Assembly (NCBI GenBank): GCA_903824455.1
Contig: CAIJWY010000221.1
Coordinates: forward strand, 1-22,338
DNA from: an uncultured Micrococcales bacterium
Lineage (GTDB): Bacteria; Actinomycetota; Actinomycetes; Actinomycetales; Microbacteriaceae
Direction: 5' to 3'
DNA length: 22,338 nt
Positions 14,435-22,303 of this stretch are shown one piece after another. The position numbers were made by a program, and so were the translations under genes. The notes beneath the pieces were generated by a model. It saw only the letters and a program-made list of their open reading frames with translations, was not told the origin of the DNA and searched no databases. Position 1 is the first letter of the stretch. The number at the start of each line of letters is the position of its first letter.

Positions 14435-15169
14435 GTGTCTGAAATCAAATTCCGTACTGATGTAACCGTAGAACTCGTGCGCGCTTCGGCCGCCGACTCC
14501 GATGTGCTCTTTGCAGCTCGAGTGTCAACCCAGGGGGAGCAGACCCTTGAGTCGGCTGCCGCCAACGTTGATGCTTCAGACAATGAAAAGGCCAGCAAGG
14601 GTCTTATTAACTACCTAATGCGCGACCGTCACGGTTCGCCGTTCGAGCACAACTCGATGACGTTCTACGTTCAGGCACCAATTTTCGTATTCCGCGAGTT
14701 TCAGCGCCACCGCATCGCTTCATACAACGAAGAATCCGGTCGTTACAAGGAACTGAGCCCAATGTTCTATGTGCCCGGCCCAGATCGCAATCTGATTCAG
14801 GTTGGTAAAACCGGTCACTACGAATTCCTGCCAGGCACTGCCGAGCAGGTTGCCCTGGTCGAGCAGGAGACCCGCACCACTTCATTGCAGGCCTACGAGT
14901 CTTATCAGCGCATGTTAGAAGCGGGTGTTGCCCGTGAAGTAGCTCGTATCGTGCTTCCTCTAAACATCTACTCGTCGATGTATGTAACCATGAACTCTCG
15001 AGCGCTAATGAACTTCCTCAGCCTTCGAACCAAGCGTGAAGGAACCCATTTCCCTTCGTTCCCACAGCGAGAAATCGAAATGTGCGCGGAGAAGATGGAA
15101 GACTTCTGGGCTGAACTAATGCCATACACCTATGAGGCGTTCAACCAGCACGGTCGCGTAGCACCATAG
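14435..15169 (+). CDS. thyX: FAD-dependent thymidylate synthase ThyX
   Basis: Makes dTMP from dUMP with methylenetetrahydrofolate, FAD and NADPH. The diagnostic ThyX motif RHRxxSxNxxSxRY is complete as RHRIASYNEESGRY (residues 91-104 from GTG 14435). The C-terminal segment NIYSSMYVTMNSRALMNFLS is the second conserved block. The product has 244 residues, normal for actinobacterial ThyX. The GTG start was chosen because the proposed -10 element ends 6 nt before it; an upstream ATG at 14396 would lie upstream of this promoter. The gene is followed by dapA and rnj, the conserved actinobacterial order. Whether a classical ThyA also exists cannot be told from the window. Confidence 0.96.
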   Translation: MSEIKFRTDVTVELVRASAADSDVLFAARVSTQGEQTLESAAANVDASDNEKASKGLINYLMRDRHGSPFEHNSMTFYVQAPIFVFREFQRHRIASYNEESGRYKELSPMFYVPGPDRNLIQVGKTGHYEFLPGTAEQVALVEQETRTTSLQAYESYQRMLEAGVAREVARIVLPLNIYSSMYVTMNSRALMNFLSLRTKREGTHFPSFPQREIEMCAEKMEDFWAELMPYTYEAFNQHGRVAP

Positions 15170-15177
15170 TTTCCCGC

Positions 15178-15183
15178 TACGCT
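15178..15183 (+). promoter_or_regulatory. -10 element, probable leaderless promoter of dapA
   Basis: TACGCT followed by TAA lies 6 nt before the dapA ATG (15190), in the 20-nt gap after thyX. AAGG is 2 nt from the ATG, too close for a normal ribosome binding site. Confidence 0.5.
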
Positions 15184-15189
15184 TAAGGT

Positions 15190-16170
15190 ATGTCCCAACC
15201 AAACAAAGACCTCTTTGGCCAAGTTCTAGTTGCCCTGGTCACCCCGATGAACTCGGAGGGTGAAGTCGACTGGCCTGCCACGGAAGCGTTGATGGACTAT
15301 GTGATTTCCAACGGTGCCGACGGCATTGTGGTTACCGGTACCACTGGCGAAACTTCAACTCTCACCGACGCTGAGAAGATCAAACTGGTTGAGGTTGGGA
15401 AGTCTGTAGCAGCCGGCCGCTCCAAAATCATCACCGGCGGTGGCTCAAACGAAACCGCCCACGCGATTCAGCTTTACCAGGCGAGCGAAAAGGCTGGCGC
15501 CGACGGCGTAATGATCGTTACCCCTTACTACAACAAGCCAACCCAGTCTGGTGTTCTAACCCACTTCCGCATGATTGCTGACTCAACCGACCTACCGGTG
15601 ATTCTTTACGACATCCCGGGAAGAGCCGGAATCCCGATCCACTACGAAACTTTGCTGCGCGCCGCCAAACACCCAAATATTTTGGCCGTCAAGGATGCCA
15701 AGGGAGATCTTGCTCAAGCATCGAGAGTAATGAACGATACCGGTCTGCTCTATTTCTCGGGCGACGACTCAAACATCCTTCCGCACCTGGCAATCGGTGC
15801 TACCGGCCTAATCGGCGTTACCGCTAACGTTGCTCCAGCCGCCTACCGCGAGTTGGTCAATGCAACTAACCGCAATGATTTCCAAGAAGCGCTAAAGGTG
15901 CACAATTCACTGGAGCCTTTGGTTCGCGCCATGATGAACCATGTTCCAGGTACTGTAGCAACCAAATACGCGCTTCACGGACTCGGCATAATCAATAGCC
16001 CGCGCGTTCGTTTACCCTTGGTCGGCCCTGAAGATGCTGAAGCAATCAGCATCGAGGTCGACATCGACAAGGTTGGTGCCATCACCGGCCTGTCATTCGA
16101 AAACTTCCGTCCAGACCGCAATGCAGCCGCCGGTGGCGCGCTGCCAAAGGTGGCTGGCACAACCAGATAA
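15190..16170 (+). CDS. dapA: 4-hydroxy-tetrahydrodipicolinate synthase DapA
   Basis: Condenses pyruvate with aspartate semialdehyde, the first committed step of lysine/diaminopimelate synthesis. The TIM-barrel motifs are intact: GTTGETSTL (50-58), PYYNKPTQSGV, the catalytic Tyr140 in VILYDIPGRAG and the Schiff-base Lys168 in LAVKDAKGD. The length of 326 residues is slightly above the usual 290-310, with a C-terminal extension ending PKVAGTTR. The rnj gene follows after 9 nt and is probably in the same operon. DapB, the next enzyme, is encoded about 2 kb upstream. Confidence 0.97.
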   Translation: MSQPNKDLFGQVLVALVTPMNSEGEVDWPATEALMDYVISNGADGIVVTGTTGETSTLTDAEKIKLVEVGKSVAAGRSKIITGGGSNETAHAIQLYQASEKAGADGVMIVTPYYNKPTQSGVLTHFRMIADSTDLPVILYDIPGRAGIPIHYETLLRAAKHPNILAVKDAKGDLAQASRVMNDTGLLYFSGDDSNILPHLAIGATGLIGVTANVAPAAYRELVNATNRNDFQEALKVHNSLEPLVRAMMNHVPGTVATKYALHGLGIINSPRVRLPLVGPEDAEAISIEVDIDKVGAITGLSFENFRPDRNAAAGGALPKVAGTTR

Positions 16171-16179
16171 GAGGAACCC

Positions 16180-17856
16180 TTGGTTCTAACCCTCCCGGCT
16201 CCGGCCAAGCTACAACCGAACACCCTTCGCATTGTTCCACTAGGTGGGATTGGCGAAATCGGTCGCAACATGACCGTATTCGAAATGAACGGCAAGTTGC
16301 TTATCGTCGACGTTGGCGTGCTGTTCCCTGAAGAGCACCAGCCTGGCATCGACGTGATTCTGCCCGACTTCGGGTACATCCGTAAGCGCCTGAATGACGT
16401 GGTTGGAATCGTGCTAACCCACGGTCACGAGGATCACATTGGTGGCGTGCCGTACCTGCTGAAGCTTCGCCAAGACATTCCAATCCTCGGTTCCGCGCTG
16501 ACACTGGCTTTTGTTGAGGCAAAGCTCAAAGAACACAAAATCACCCCTTACTCGATGGTGGTTCGCGAAGGTCAGAAAGAAAAGCTGGCCGACTTTGACC
16601 TCGAGTTCGTGGCGGTAAACCACTCAATTCCAGACGCTCTAGCGGTTTACATGAAAACTCCGGGTGGAACCGTTTTGCATACGGGCGATTTCAAGATGGA
16701 CCAAATTCCGCTCGACGGAAGACTCACCGACCTTCGTGCCTTTGCTCGTATCGGTGAAGCAGGTCTTGATCTTTTCATGTCAGACTCCACCAACGCCGAC
16801 GTGCCAGGGTTTACCCCCCTTGAAAAAGACATCGGACCGGTAATTGAGAATGTGATTTCACGTTCCACCGGAAAAGTGGTCGTGGCTTCGTTCTCGTCTC
16901 ACGTTCACCGCGTGCAGCAGGTTCTTGATGCCGCGCACGCCAACGGGCGCAAGGTTGCCTTCGTTGGTCGGTCAATGGTTCGCAACATGGACATCGCTTC
17001 GCAGATGGGTTACCTGAAGGTGCCCGAAGGTTCGCTAATCGATTACAAGCACTCGGGTGACATTCCGCAAAACGAAATCGTTTACATGTCCACCGGTTCG
17101 CAGGGTGAACCGATGGCGGTTCTTTCACGGATGGCGAATCTGGAACACGACGTGCAGATTGGCGAAGGTGACACCGTCATCCTCGCTTCGTCGCTGATTC
17201 CTGGCAATGAGAATGCGGTTTATCGCGTGATCGACGGGCTTACCAAGCTGGGCGCCAACGTGGTTCACAAGGGTAACGCCAAGGTTCACGTTTCCGGCCA
17301 TGCGGCCGCCGGCGAATTGCTTTACTGCTACAACATCTTGAAGCCAAAGAATGTGATGCCGGTTCACGGAGAATATCGTCACCTGATTGCCAACGGAAAA
17401 CTGGCCGAGCAAACCGGTATCCCTAAGGACAACGTGCTTATCGCCGAAGACGGTTGGGTGATTGACCTGAAAGACGGCAACGCTCACATCGTTGGTGCGG
17501 TCGAGTGCGGATTGCTCTACGTTGATGGCAAGACCGTTGGCAAAGTTACCGAGGAAGATCTTCAAGATCGTCGAGTTCTGGCTCAAGAAGGCTTTATTTC
17601 AATCTTCGCCGTGGTCGACGCTCAGGGCCGGGTTGTAGTTGGTCCGGAAATTCGCGCGAGAGCCTTCGCCGAAGAAGATCACGTCTTCGACGACATCAAG
17701 CCAACGGTTTCCAAGGCACTGGCCGAAGCGGCTGGCGAAGGTGTTACCGACACCTACGCACTGCAACAGGTGATTCGTCGAACCGTTGGAACCTGGGTCA
17801 ATAAGAAGCATCGACGTCGTCCGATGATCATCCCGGTTGTAGTTAGAGAGCAGTAA
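16180..17856 (+). CDS. rnj: Ribonuclease J
   Basis: Metallo-beta-lactamase-fold RNase with endonuclease and 5'-to-3' exonuclease activity, acting in mRNA turnover and rRNA maturation. The metal-binding motif HGHEDH occupies residues 81-86, with further family strings HTGDFKMD, SDSTNAD, SGHAAAGELL and MPVHGEYRHL. The start is a TTG at 16180 with GAGGA (16171-16175) 4 nt upstream; the next in-frame ATG is about 30 residues into the conserved domain region, so TTG is preferred. The 558-residue length is typical. It follows dapA as in most Actinobacteria. PNPase, the 3'-to-5' partner, is encoded 5 kb upstream. Confidence 0.96.
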   Translation: MVLTLPAPAKLQPNTLRIVPLGGIGEIGRNMTVFEMNGKLLIVDVGVLFPEEHQPGIDVILPDFGYIRKRLNDVVGIVLTHGHEDHIGGVPYLLKLRQDIPILGSALTLAFVEAKLKEHKITPYSMVVREGQKEKLADFDLEFVAVNHSIPDALAVYMKTPGGTVLHTGDFKMDQIPLDGRLTDLRAFARIGEAGLDLFMSDSTNADVPGFTPLEKDIGPVIENVISRSTGKVVVASFSSHVHRVQQVLDAAHANGRKVAFVGRSMVRNMDIASQMGYLKVPEGSLIDYKHSGDIPQNEIVYMSTGSQGEPMAVLSRMANLEHDVQIGEGDTVILASSLIPGNENAVYRVIDGLTKLGANVVHKGNAKVHVSGHAAAGELLYCYNILKPKNVMPVHGEYRHLIANGKLAEQTGIPKDNVLIAEDGWVIDLKDGNAHIVGAVECGLLYVDGKTVGKVTEEDLQDRRVLAQEGFISIFAVVDAQGRVVVGPEIRARAFAEEDHVFDDIKPTVSKALAEAAGEGVTDTYALQQVIRRTVGTWVNKKHRRRPMIIPVVVREQ

Positions 17857-17884
17857 CCTCCACGATTTTGTCGCATCTCGCGAT

Positions 17885-17890
17885 TACCCT
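17885..17890 (+). promoter_or_regulatory. -10 element, probable leaderless promoter of ftsK
   Basis: TACCCT followed by TGA lies 6 nt before the ftsK ATG (17897), with no ribosome binding site. It has the same hexamer as the pnp promoter. Confidence 0.55.
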
Positions 17891-17896
17891 TGAGGC

Positions 17897-20494
17897 ATGG
17901 CTGCATCACGACCTGGTTCTTCACGCTCTTCAAAACCACGCAAGAGCGCGCCACGCAAACCCGCTGCATCGCGACCGGTTGAGTCGGGCCCGATTGGCAA
18001 AATTTACAACAAACTAGCTTCGGGTTTTGGTTGGGTGGCCCGCGCTTTCAACCACAACGACGAAGCACGTGAAAACGCTCGCGACGCTTTCCCATTCACC
18101 ATCTTCTTGGCCGGCCTGATCGGGGCTGCCGTGGTCTGGTTCATGCCAGCGGCCGATGGTTTTGGTCACCTGCTTCACACCTGGACCATGGGGCTGCTCT
18201 TCGGTCGCGTAGCTCTAGCCCTGCCGGTACTGATGGTTATCGTGGCCATCTACCTTTCAAACTTTCCACCGTCAACTCGCGGTAACGCTCGAATCGTCTT
18301 CGGCCTGTTCCTGATGGTTATTAGTGCCTCTGGCTTTTTCCACATTTTTGGGGGAACGCCAAAACCAACCGATCCGAATTACAACGAAACTTTCACCAAT
18401 GCCGGGGGGCTGTTTGGTTGGCTGGTTGGCACTCCGTTGCTCGGCCTGTCAATTTGGGCTGCTGTGCCACTTTTGGTGGTCATCAGCTTGGTTGCTCTCC
18501 TAATCACCACCAAGACCGCGCCAAGTCGAATTGGCGAAAGACTGCACCAGCTTCGGATGTATGCATTCGGAGAGCCAGGTGTTGCCAAGACCAAGAGTGA
18601 AACCAATGCCACCGAAGAAATCGATGACGCCTTCGACGGAACCAAGGTGCCTTGGTGGCGTCGCGATAAAAAAGACGCCAACAAACCGTTTGAGACTCCG
18701 GTAACCACCGAGGTTGCCATCGAGGATCTCTTTCAGGATGAGCCGCTGGTTGATGTGACATCGGTCGACAGCAGCACGGAGACCGAACCGATTGCCATAG
18801 TTTCCGAGGAAGCCGGCAACGACTCCCTATTTGAGGAGCCTGAACTTCCGGTGGTGGTTCAAGAAAAGACCAAGACCAATCGCCCTTACAATTTGCCTCC
18901 GGTTACCATGCTTCCGCCCGGCACCCCACCAAAGGCCAAGACCGAAGCCAATGATGTTGTGGTCAAAGCAATCACAGCGGTCTTTACCGAATTTGAGGTT
19001 GCTGCCCGTGTGGTTGGCTTCTCACGAGGACCAACAGTTACTCGCTACGAAGTTGAGTTGGCTCCAGGTGTGAAGGTTGAGGCAGTTACCCGTCTTTCAA
19101 ACAACATCAGTTACGCCGTGGCCAGCAACGAGGTTCGCATCCTGGCTCCGATTCCGGGTAAATCACTAATTGGTATCGAGATTCCGAACGTCGACCGAGA
19201 AACCGTTTCGCTAGGTGATGTTCTTCGCTCAAAGGTGGCGGTCGACAGCAAGCACCCGATGACCATCGGTATCGGTAAAGATGTTGAAGGCGGCTTCGTT
19301 ATCGCCAACCTGGCCAAGATGCCTCACCTGCTGGTTGCCGGAGCCACCGGTGCCGGAAAATCATCATTCGTGAACGCCATGATTACCTCGATCCTGATGC
19401 GCGCCAAGCCGGCCGAGGTTCGAATGGTGCTAATCGACCCGAAGCGCGTTGAACTGGCCGCCTACCAAGGGGTACCTCACCTAATCACCCCGATTATTAC
19501 GAACGCCAAGAAGGCTGCCGAAGCCTTGCAGTGGGTCGTAAAAGAAATGGACATGCGCTACGACGACCTCGCGTCGTTTGGCTTCAAGCACGTCGACGAT
19601 TTCAACCGAGCCGTAGTTGCCGGAACCGTGAAGGTTCCAGAAAACTCTCGCCGCGTGATGCAGCCATACCCATATCTGCTAGTGGTGGTCGACGAGTTAG
19701 CCGACCTCATGATCGTGGCACCTCGCGACGTGGAAGATTCGATTGTTCGAATTACCCAGTTGGCTCGTGCCGCGGGTATCCACCTAGTTCTTGCCACCCA
19801 GCGCCCTTCGGTAGATGTGGTCACCGGCTTGATTAAGGCCAACGTTCCTAGCCGCCTTGCCTTCTCGGTTTCTTCGGTAACCGACTCTCGAGTTATCCTC
19901 GACAGCCCAGGCGCGGAAAAGCTGGTTGGTCAGGGAGATGCCCTGTTCTCACCGATGGGAACCAATAAGCCGATTCGCGTTCAGGGAGCCTGGCTGTCTG
20001 AAGATGAACTCCACAAGGTGGTGAACCACGTGAAGGCCCAGATGGATCCCGATTACCGCAGCGACGTTGACGAGCCGATAGCACCCAAGGGAATGGTCGA
20101 CGCCGACATCGGTGGCGACCTAGATGTTCTGCTGCAGGCCACCGAGCTAATCGTGAACTCACAGTTTGGTTCAACCTCGATGCTTCAGCGCAAGTTACGG
20201 GTTGGCTTCGCCAAAGCGGGGCGCCTGATGGATCTTCTAGAATCTCGTCAGATTGTTGGCCCGAGCGAGGGCTCCAAGGCTCGCGACGTTTTGGTAAAGC
20301 CGGAGGAACTGGCCACGATTCTGGCGCAGCTTCGCGGTGAGCCAGGAGCCAAAACTTCCACCGACGTTGCCAACGCTGCCGACCGGATAGACAACGGTCA
20401 AATGGCTGCCGGCGAGTTTGAAGAGTTCATCCCCAAAGGTGACCCAGACGAAGGCGAAGAAGACGCCTGGCTTCTAACCGGGCGCGATAAGTGA
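17897..20494 (+). CDS. ftsK: DNA translocase FtsK/SpoIIIE
   Basis: Septal double-stranded DNA pump that clears chromosome ends during division. The 865-residue protein has a basic, Ser/Pro-rich N-terminus, about four membrane segments (near 66-83, 98-120, 131-151, 171-203), an acidic linker of about 120 residues, and the motor domain: KAxxxxFxxFEVxARVVGFSRGPTVTRYE region, Walker A GATGAGKSS (482-490) and Walker B LLVVVDELADL with Asp599-Glu600. The C-terminal gamma winged helix (from about 755) includes STSMLQRKLRVGFAKAGRLM and EGSKARDVLV, the DNA-orienting domain. The linker is short compared with many FtsK proteins. The stop overlaps the pgsA start (GTGA). Confidence 0.96.
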   Translation: MAASRPGSSRSSKPRKSAPRKPAASRPVESGPIGKIYNKLASGFGWVARAFNHNDEARENARDAFPFTIFLAGLIGAAVVWFMPAADGFGHLLHTWTMGLLFGRVALALPVLMVIVAIYLSNFPPSTRGNARIVFGLFLMVISASGFFHIFGGTPKPTDPNYNETFTNAGGLFGWLVGTPLLGLSIWAAVPLLVVISLVALLITTKTAPSRIGERLHQLRMYAFGEPGVAKTKSETNATEEIDDAFDGTKVPWWRRDKKDANKPFETPVTTEVAIEDLFQDEPLVDVTSVDSSTETEPIAIVSEEAGNDSLFEEPELPVVVQEKTKTNRPYNLPPVTMLPPGTPPKAKTEANDVVVKAITAVFTEFEVAARVVGFSRGPTVTRYEVELAPGVKVEAVTRLSNNISYAVASNEVRILAPIPGKSLIGIEIPNVDRETVSLGDVLRSKVAVDSKHPMTIGIGKDVEGGFVIANLAKMPHLLVAGATGAGKSSFVNAMITSILMRAKPAEVRMVLIDPKRVELAAYQGVPHLITPIITNAKKAAEALQWVVKEMDMRYDDLASFGFKHVDDFNRAVVAGTVKVPENSRRVMQPYPYLLVVVDELADLMIVAPRDVEDSIVRITQLARAAGIHLVLATQRPSVDVVTGLIKANVPSRLAFSVSSVTDSRVILDSPGAEKLVGQGDALFSPMGTNKPIRVQGAWLSEDELHKVVNHVKAQMDPDYRSDVDEPIAPKGMVDADIGGDLDVLLQATELIVNSQFGSTSMLQRKLRVGFAKAGRLMDLLESRQIVGPSEGSKARDVLVKPEELATILAQLRGEPGAKTSTDVANAADRIDNGQMAAGEFEEFIPKGDPDEGEEDAWLLTGRDK

Positions 20495-21021
20495 ACCTTC
20501 CCAACACCATAACGCTGGCGAGAATTGCGCTAGCCCCGGTTTTCATTTGGGTGCTGTTACTTTTTCCTAGTTCTTCGGCGCACGAACGCTGGATTGCAGT
20601 TGCCCTATTTGTGATCGCCAGCGCCACCGACGGCGTCGACGGAGCTTTGGCTCGCAAATGGAACCAGGTTACCGATCTTGGAAAGCTACTCGACCCAATC
20701 GCCGACAAGGTTTTGATCGGGGGAGCGCTGGTTGCTCTTTCGGCGCTTGGGCAAATCGACTGGTGGATTACCGTGGTGATTCTGGTGCGTGAAATTGGAA
20801 TCACAATTTATCGATTGGTAGTAATTCGAGACCGGGTTATCGCAGCCTCCGGCTCAGGAAAACTGAAAACCATAATGCAGTCAATTGCGGTGGGGTTTTA
20901 TCTTTCGCCACTGGCCGGGTATTGGCAGCCAATCTCAGTTTTGCAACTCGGTATTCTCTACTTTGCGCTAATCCTCACTCTCGTTAGCGGTGCTCAATAC
21001 CTTTTGGCGGCTCGCCGGTGA
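20491..21021 (+). CDS. pgsA: CDP-alcohol phosphatidyltransferase, PgsA-type
   Basis: Integral membrane enzyme that transfers a phosphatidyl group from CDP-diacylglycerol, most likely to glycerol-3-phosphate for phosphatidylglycerol synthesis. The metal-binding motif D-G-x2-A-R-x8-G-x3-D-x3-D is complete: Asp50-Gly51, Ala54-Arg55, Gly64, Asp68, Asp72. The 176-residue length and opening MNLPNTITLARI are typical of PgsA. About five to six membrane helices are visible. The GTG start overlaps the ftsK stop by 4 nt, and the stop overlaps the pncC start by 4 nt. The ftsK-pgsA-(cinA)-clgR order matches mycobacteria, where the equivalent gene is pgsA3. Exact alcohol substrate is inferred from family. 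Confidence 0.93.
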   Translation: MNLPNTITLARIALAPVFIWVLLLFPSSSAHERWIAVALFVIASATDGVDGALARKWNQVTDLGKLLDPIADKVLIGGALVALSALGQIDWWITVVILVREIGITIYRLVVIRDRVIAASGSGKLKTIMQSIAVGFYLSPLAGYWQPISVLQLGILYFALILTLVSGAQYLLAARR

Positions 21022-21497
21022 GCGCATTGCTGATTCTTGACCACCTTCGCGCTAGCGGTCGAAAGCTAATCTTCGCCGAGTCACTCACCGGCGGCTTACT
21101 GGCCGACGCTTTCATCCAAGTGCCCGGTTCATCGGATGTCGTCCTAGGTTCCGAGGTCACCTATGCCAGCGAACTCAAGGTAGCGCTCCTCGGCGTCGAC
21201 GAAGACGTTTTGGCAGAGCACGGCGCCGTTTCCGCAGAGGTAGCCAGTGCCATGGCTCACGGGGTCTATGCGGTGGGCTTGGCTGCAGCCGATCTTGAAC
21301 CCGACCAACTGCTGGCTTTGGCGACCACTGGTAACGCCGGCCCCGAAGGAGAACCGATTGGCAGGGTGTTCATTGCACTCACCGATGGCTCCAAGAAGAA
21401 GGTTCGCGAATTTTCATTCGAAGGAAGCCGTCAAGAGATAAGAACACAATCGGTGACCGCCGCGGTGGAGCTGCTGCGGGAACATTTAGCGCTCTAG
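21018..21497 (+). CDS. pncC: Stand-alone CinA C-terminal domain, nicotinamide-nucleotide amidase
   Basis: Probably deamidates nicotinamide mononucleotide to nicotinic acid mononucleotide in NAD salvage. The 159-residue product consists only of the CinA C-terminal domain; the N-terminal molybdopterin-binding-like domain is absent, as is usual for actinobacterial short forms. Conserved features are FAESLTGGLLAD with the catalytic Ser22, VTYASELK with Tyr49 and Lys54, AVSAEVASAMAHG, and ATTGNAGPEGEPIGRVFIA. The GTG start overlaps the pgsA stop by 4 nt, closing an ftsK-pgsA-pncC run. The usual Cys after the catalytic Ser (AESCTGG) is Leu here, a common variant. Confidence 0.93.
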   Translation: MSALLILDHLRASGRKLIFAESLTGGLLADAFIQVPGSSDVVLGSEVTYASELKVALLGVDEDVLAEHGAVSAEVASAMAHGVYAVGLAAADLEPDQLLALATTGNAGPEGEPIGRVFIALTDGSKKKVREFSFEGSRQEIRTQSVTAAVELLREHLAL

Positions 21498-21554
21498 ATC
21501 TGTTTCTTTATTCACCACCAACTCTCAGGTAATTCCAAGTAATTTTGTTCAAAC

Positions 21555-21590
21555 TTGTCAGTGGTAGCAGGTAAGTTATTTAGCAGGAGG
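21555..21590 (+). promoter_or_regulatory. Promoter region and strong ribosome binding site of the clgR-like gene
   Basis: TTGTCA (21555-21560) is a possible -35; TATTTA (21577-21582) at 16-nt spacing is the best -10 by distance but poor in sequence. AGGAGG (21585-21590), 6 nt before the ATG, is the most complete Shine-Dalgarno sequence in the window. No ClgR-type operator was recognised, so autoregulation is not shown. Confidence 0.35.
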
Positions 21591-21596
21591 TAGCAA

Positions 21597-21902
21597 ATGG
21601 TTCTAGTTCGACACGAAATTGGTGAGGTACTTCGCGACATTCGTATGTCTAAGCGTCAGACCCTTCGCCAGGTCGCCGCTCGCGCTGCCGTTGCCCTTGG
21701 TTACCTAAGTGAAATCGAGCGAGGCCAGAAGGAAGTTTCTTCCGAGCTGTTGTTCTCGATTTCCGAGGCACTAGATGTGCCAATTTCTCAGGTGATGCGC
21801 GAAGTATCCGTTCGCCTAGCCATCGCCGAAGGCGTTGACATACCAGACACCGTTCCAGTGGAGTTTGTCGCTTCGTTCGACTCCTCACTTATCAACGCCT
21901 AA
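21597..21902 (+). CDS. clgR: XRE-family regulator, ClgR-like
   Basis: Small DNA-binding regulator. A helix-turn-helix of the XRE/Cro type spans about residues 7-62 and includes TLRQVAARAAVALGYLSEIE, RGQKEVSSELL and ALDVPISQVM, closely matching ClgR, which activates clp protease and stress genes in Corynebacterium, Streptomyces and Mycobacterium. The 101-residue length is near that of ClgR, with a variable C-terminal tail. The position after ftsK-pgsA-pncC and before DUF3046-recA is the same as for clgR in M. tuberculosis; the pspA-like gene that follows clgR there is absent here. A strong ribosome binding site is present. Its target genes in this organism are unknown. Confidence 0.85.
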   Translation: MVLVRHEIGEVLRDIRMSKRQTLRQVAARAAVALGYLSEIERGQKEVSSELLFSISEALDVPISQVMREVSVRLAIAEGVDIPDTVPVEFVASFDSSLINA

Positions 21903-21908
21903 CAGCGC

Positions 21909-22130
21909 TTGCGCATATCCAAATTCCGTGAACTCATGACCGATGAGTTTGGTGCCGCCTATGCCGCGGTCATCGAAACCGACCTGGTTCTAACCGAGTT
22001 TGGCGATCGCACTGCCAAGCAGTGCCACGCTGCCGGGGAAGACCTTCGTGAAGTTTGGCTGGCGATATGCCGCGCATCCAACGTTCCCCAAGCTCGCTGG
22101 CACGGTTTGAACAAAAATACGAAAAAATAG
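21909..22130 (+). CDS. DUF3046 protein
   Basis: Conserved actinobacterial protein of unknown function, nearly always encoded just upstream of recA. The 73-residue product shows the family pattern: opening MRISKFRELMTDEFG, then VLTEFGDRTAKQCHAAGEDLREVW and the closing VPQARWHG. The start is taken as TTG at 21909 because it gives the standard family N-terminus; the next ATG would remove nine conserved residues. There is no ribosome binding site, and the gene begins 6 nt after the clgR-like stop, so coupling to that gene is likely. Confidence 0.88.
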   Translation: MRISKFRELMTDEFGAAYAAVIETDLVLTEFGDRTAKQCHAAGEDLREVWLAICRASNVPQARWHGLNKNTKK

Positions 22131-22149
22131 ACACGCCGAAAAGATTTAT

Positions 22150-22165
22150 TCGAAAACTTGTTCGA
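22150..22165. promoter_or_regulatory. SOS box (LexA operator) before recA
   Basis: The 16-nt sequence TCGAAAACTTGTTCGA fits the actinobacterial/Gram-positive LexA operator TCGAACnnnnGTTCGA with one mismatch (A for C at position 6). The palindrome extends outward as ATTCGAA (22148-22154) and TTCGAAT (22161-22167). It lies 138 nt upstream of the recA start, so LexA should repress recA until DNA damage. Confidence 0.88.
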
Positions 22166-22172
22166 ATATTGC

Positions 22173-22178
22173 TAGAGT
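22173..22178 (+). promoter_or_regulatory. Possible recA -10 element
   Basis: TAGAGT fits TAnnnT and follows the LexA operator by 7 nt, so bound LexA would block the -35 region. Transcription would start near 22185, giving recA a leader of about 120 nt. TAGTTA (22180-22185) is an alternative. Confidence 0.35.
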
Positions 22179-22199
22179 CTAGTTATCGGGTTGAGGAAG

Positions 22200-22208
22200 T
22201 TATCCACA
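22200..22208 (+). promoter_or_regulatory. Perfect DnaA box in the recA leader
   Basis: TTATCCACA is identical to the consensus DnaA-binding 9-mer. It lies between the LexA operator and the recA start. Only one clear copy is present, so this is not an origin; it may be a regulatory or chance site. Confidence 0.55.
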
Positions 22209-22303
22209 AATCGAAAACGCCGGCGGTGAATGTCGCAGGTTCGCAATAGTGTCACATCAGAATAAAAACGTGATGGCTCGCAAGAGCAGAAGATGAGGAT
22301 CAA

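Noticed and set aside
17125..17586. Minus-strand ORF of 153 codons inside rnj
   Set aside because: It is antisense to conserved RNase J motifs, and no promoter or start signal supports it.
21078..21095. Cys-to-Leu change beside the catalytic Ser of PncC as a sign of lost activity
   Set aside because: The catalytic Ser and Lys are present, and this neighbouring position varies within the family.
22055..22249. 64-residue ORF covering the end of DUF3046 and the recA upstream region
   Set aside because: It runs over the SOS box, is in a different frame from the clear DUF3046 gene, and has no family resemblance or ribosome binding site.
22255..22285. Inverted repeat CATCA/TGATG upstream of recA as an operator
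   Set aside because: Only 5 bases pair, and the flanks do not match; this is expected by chance.
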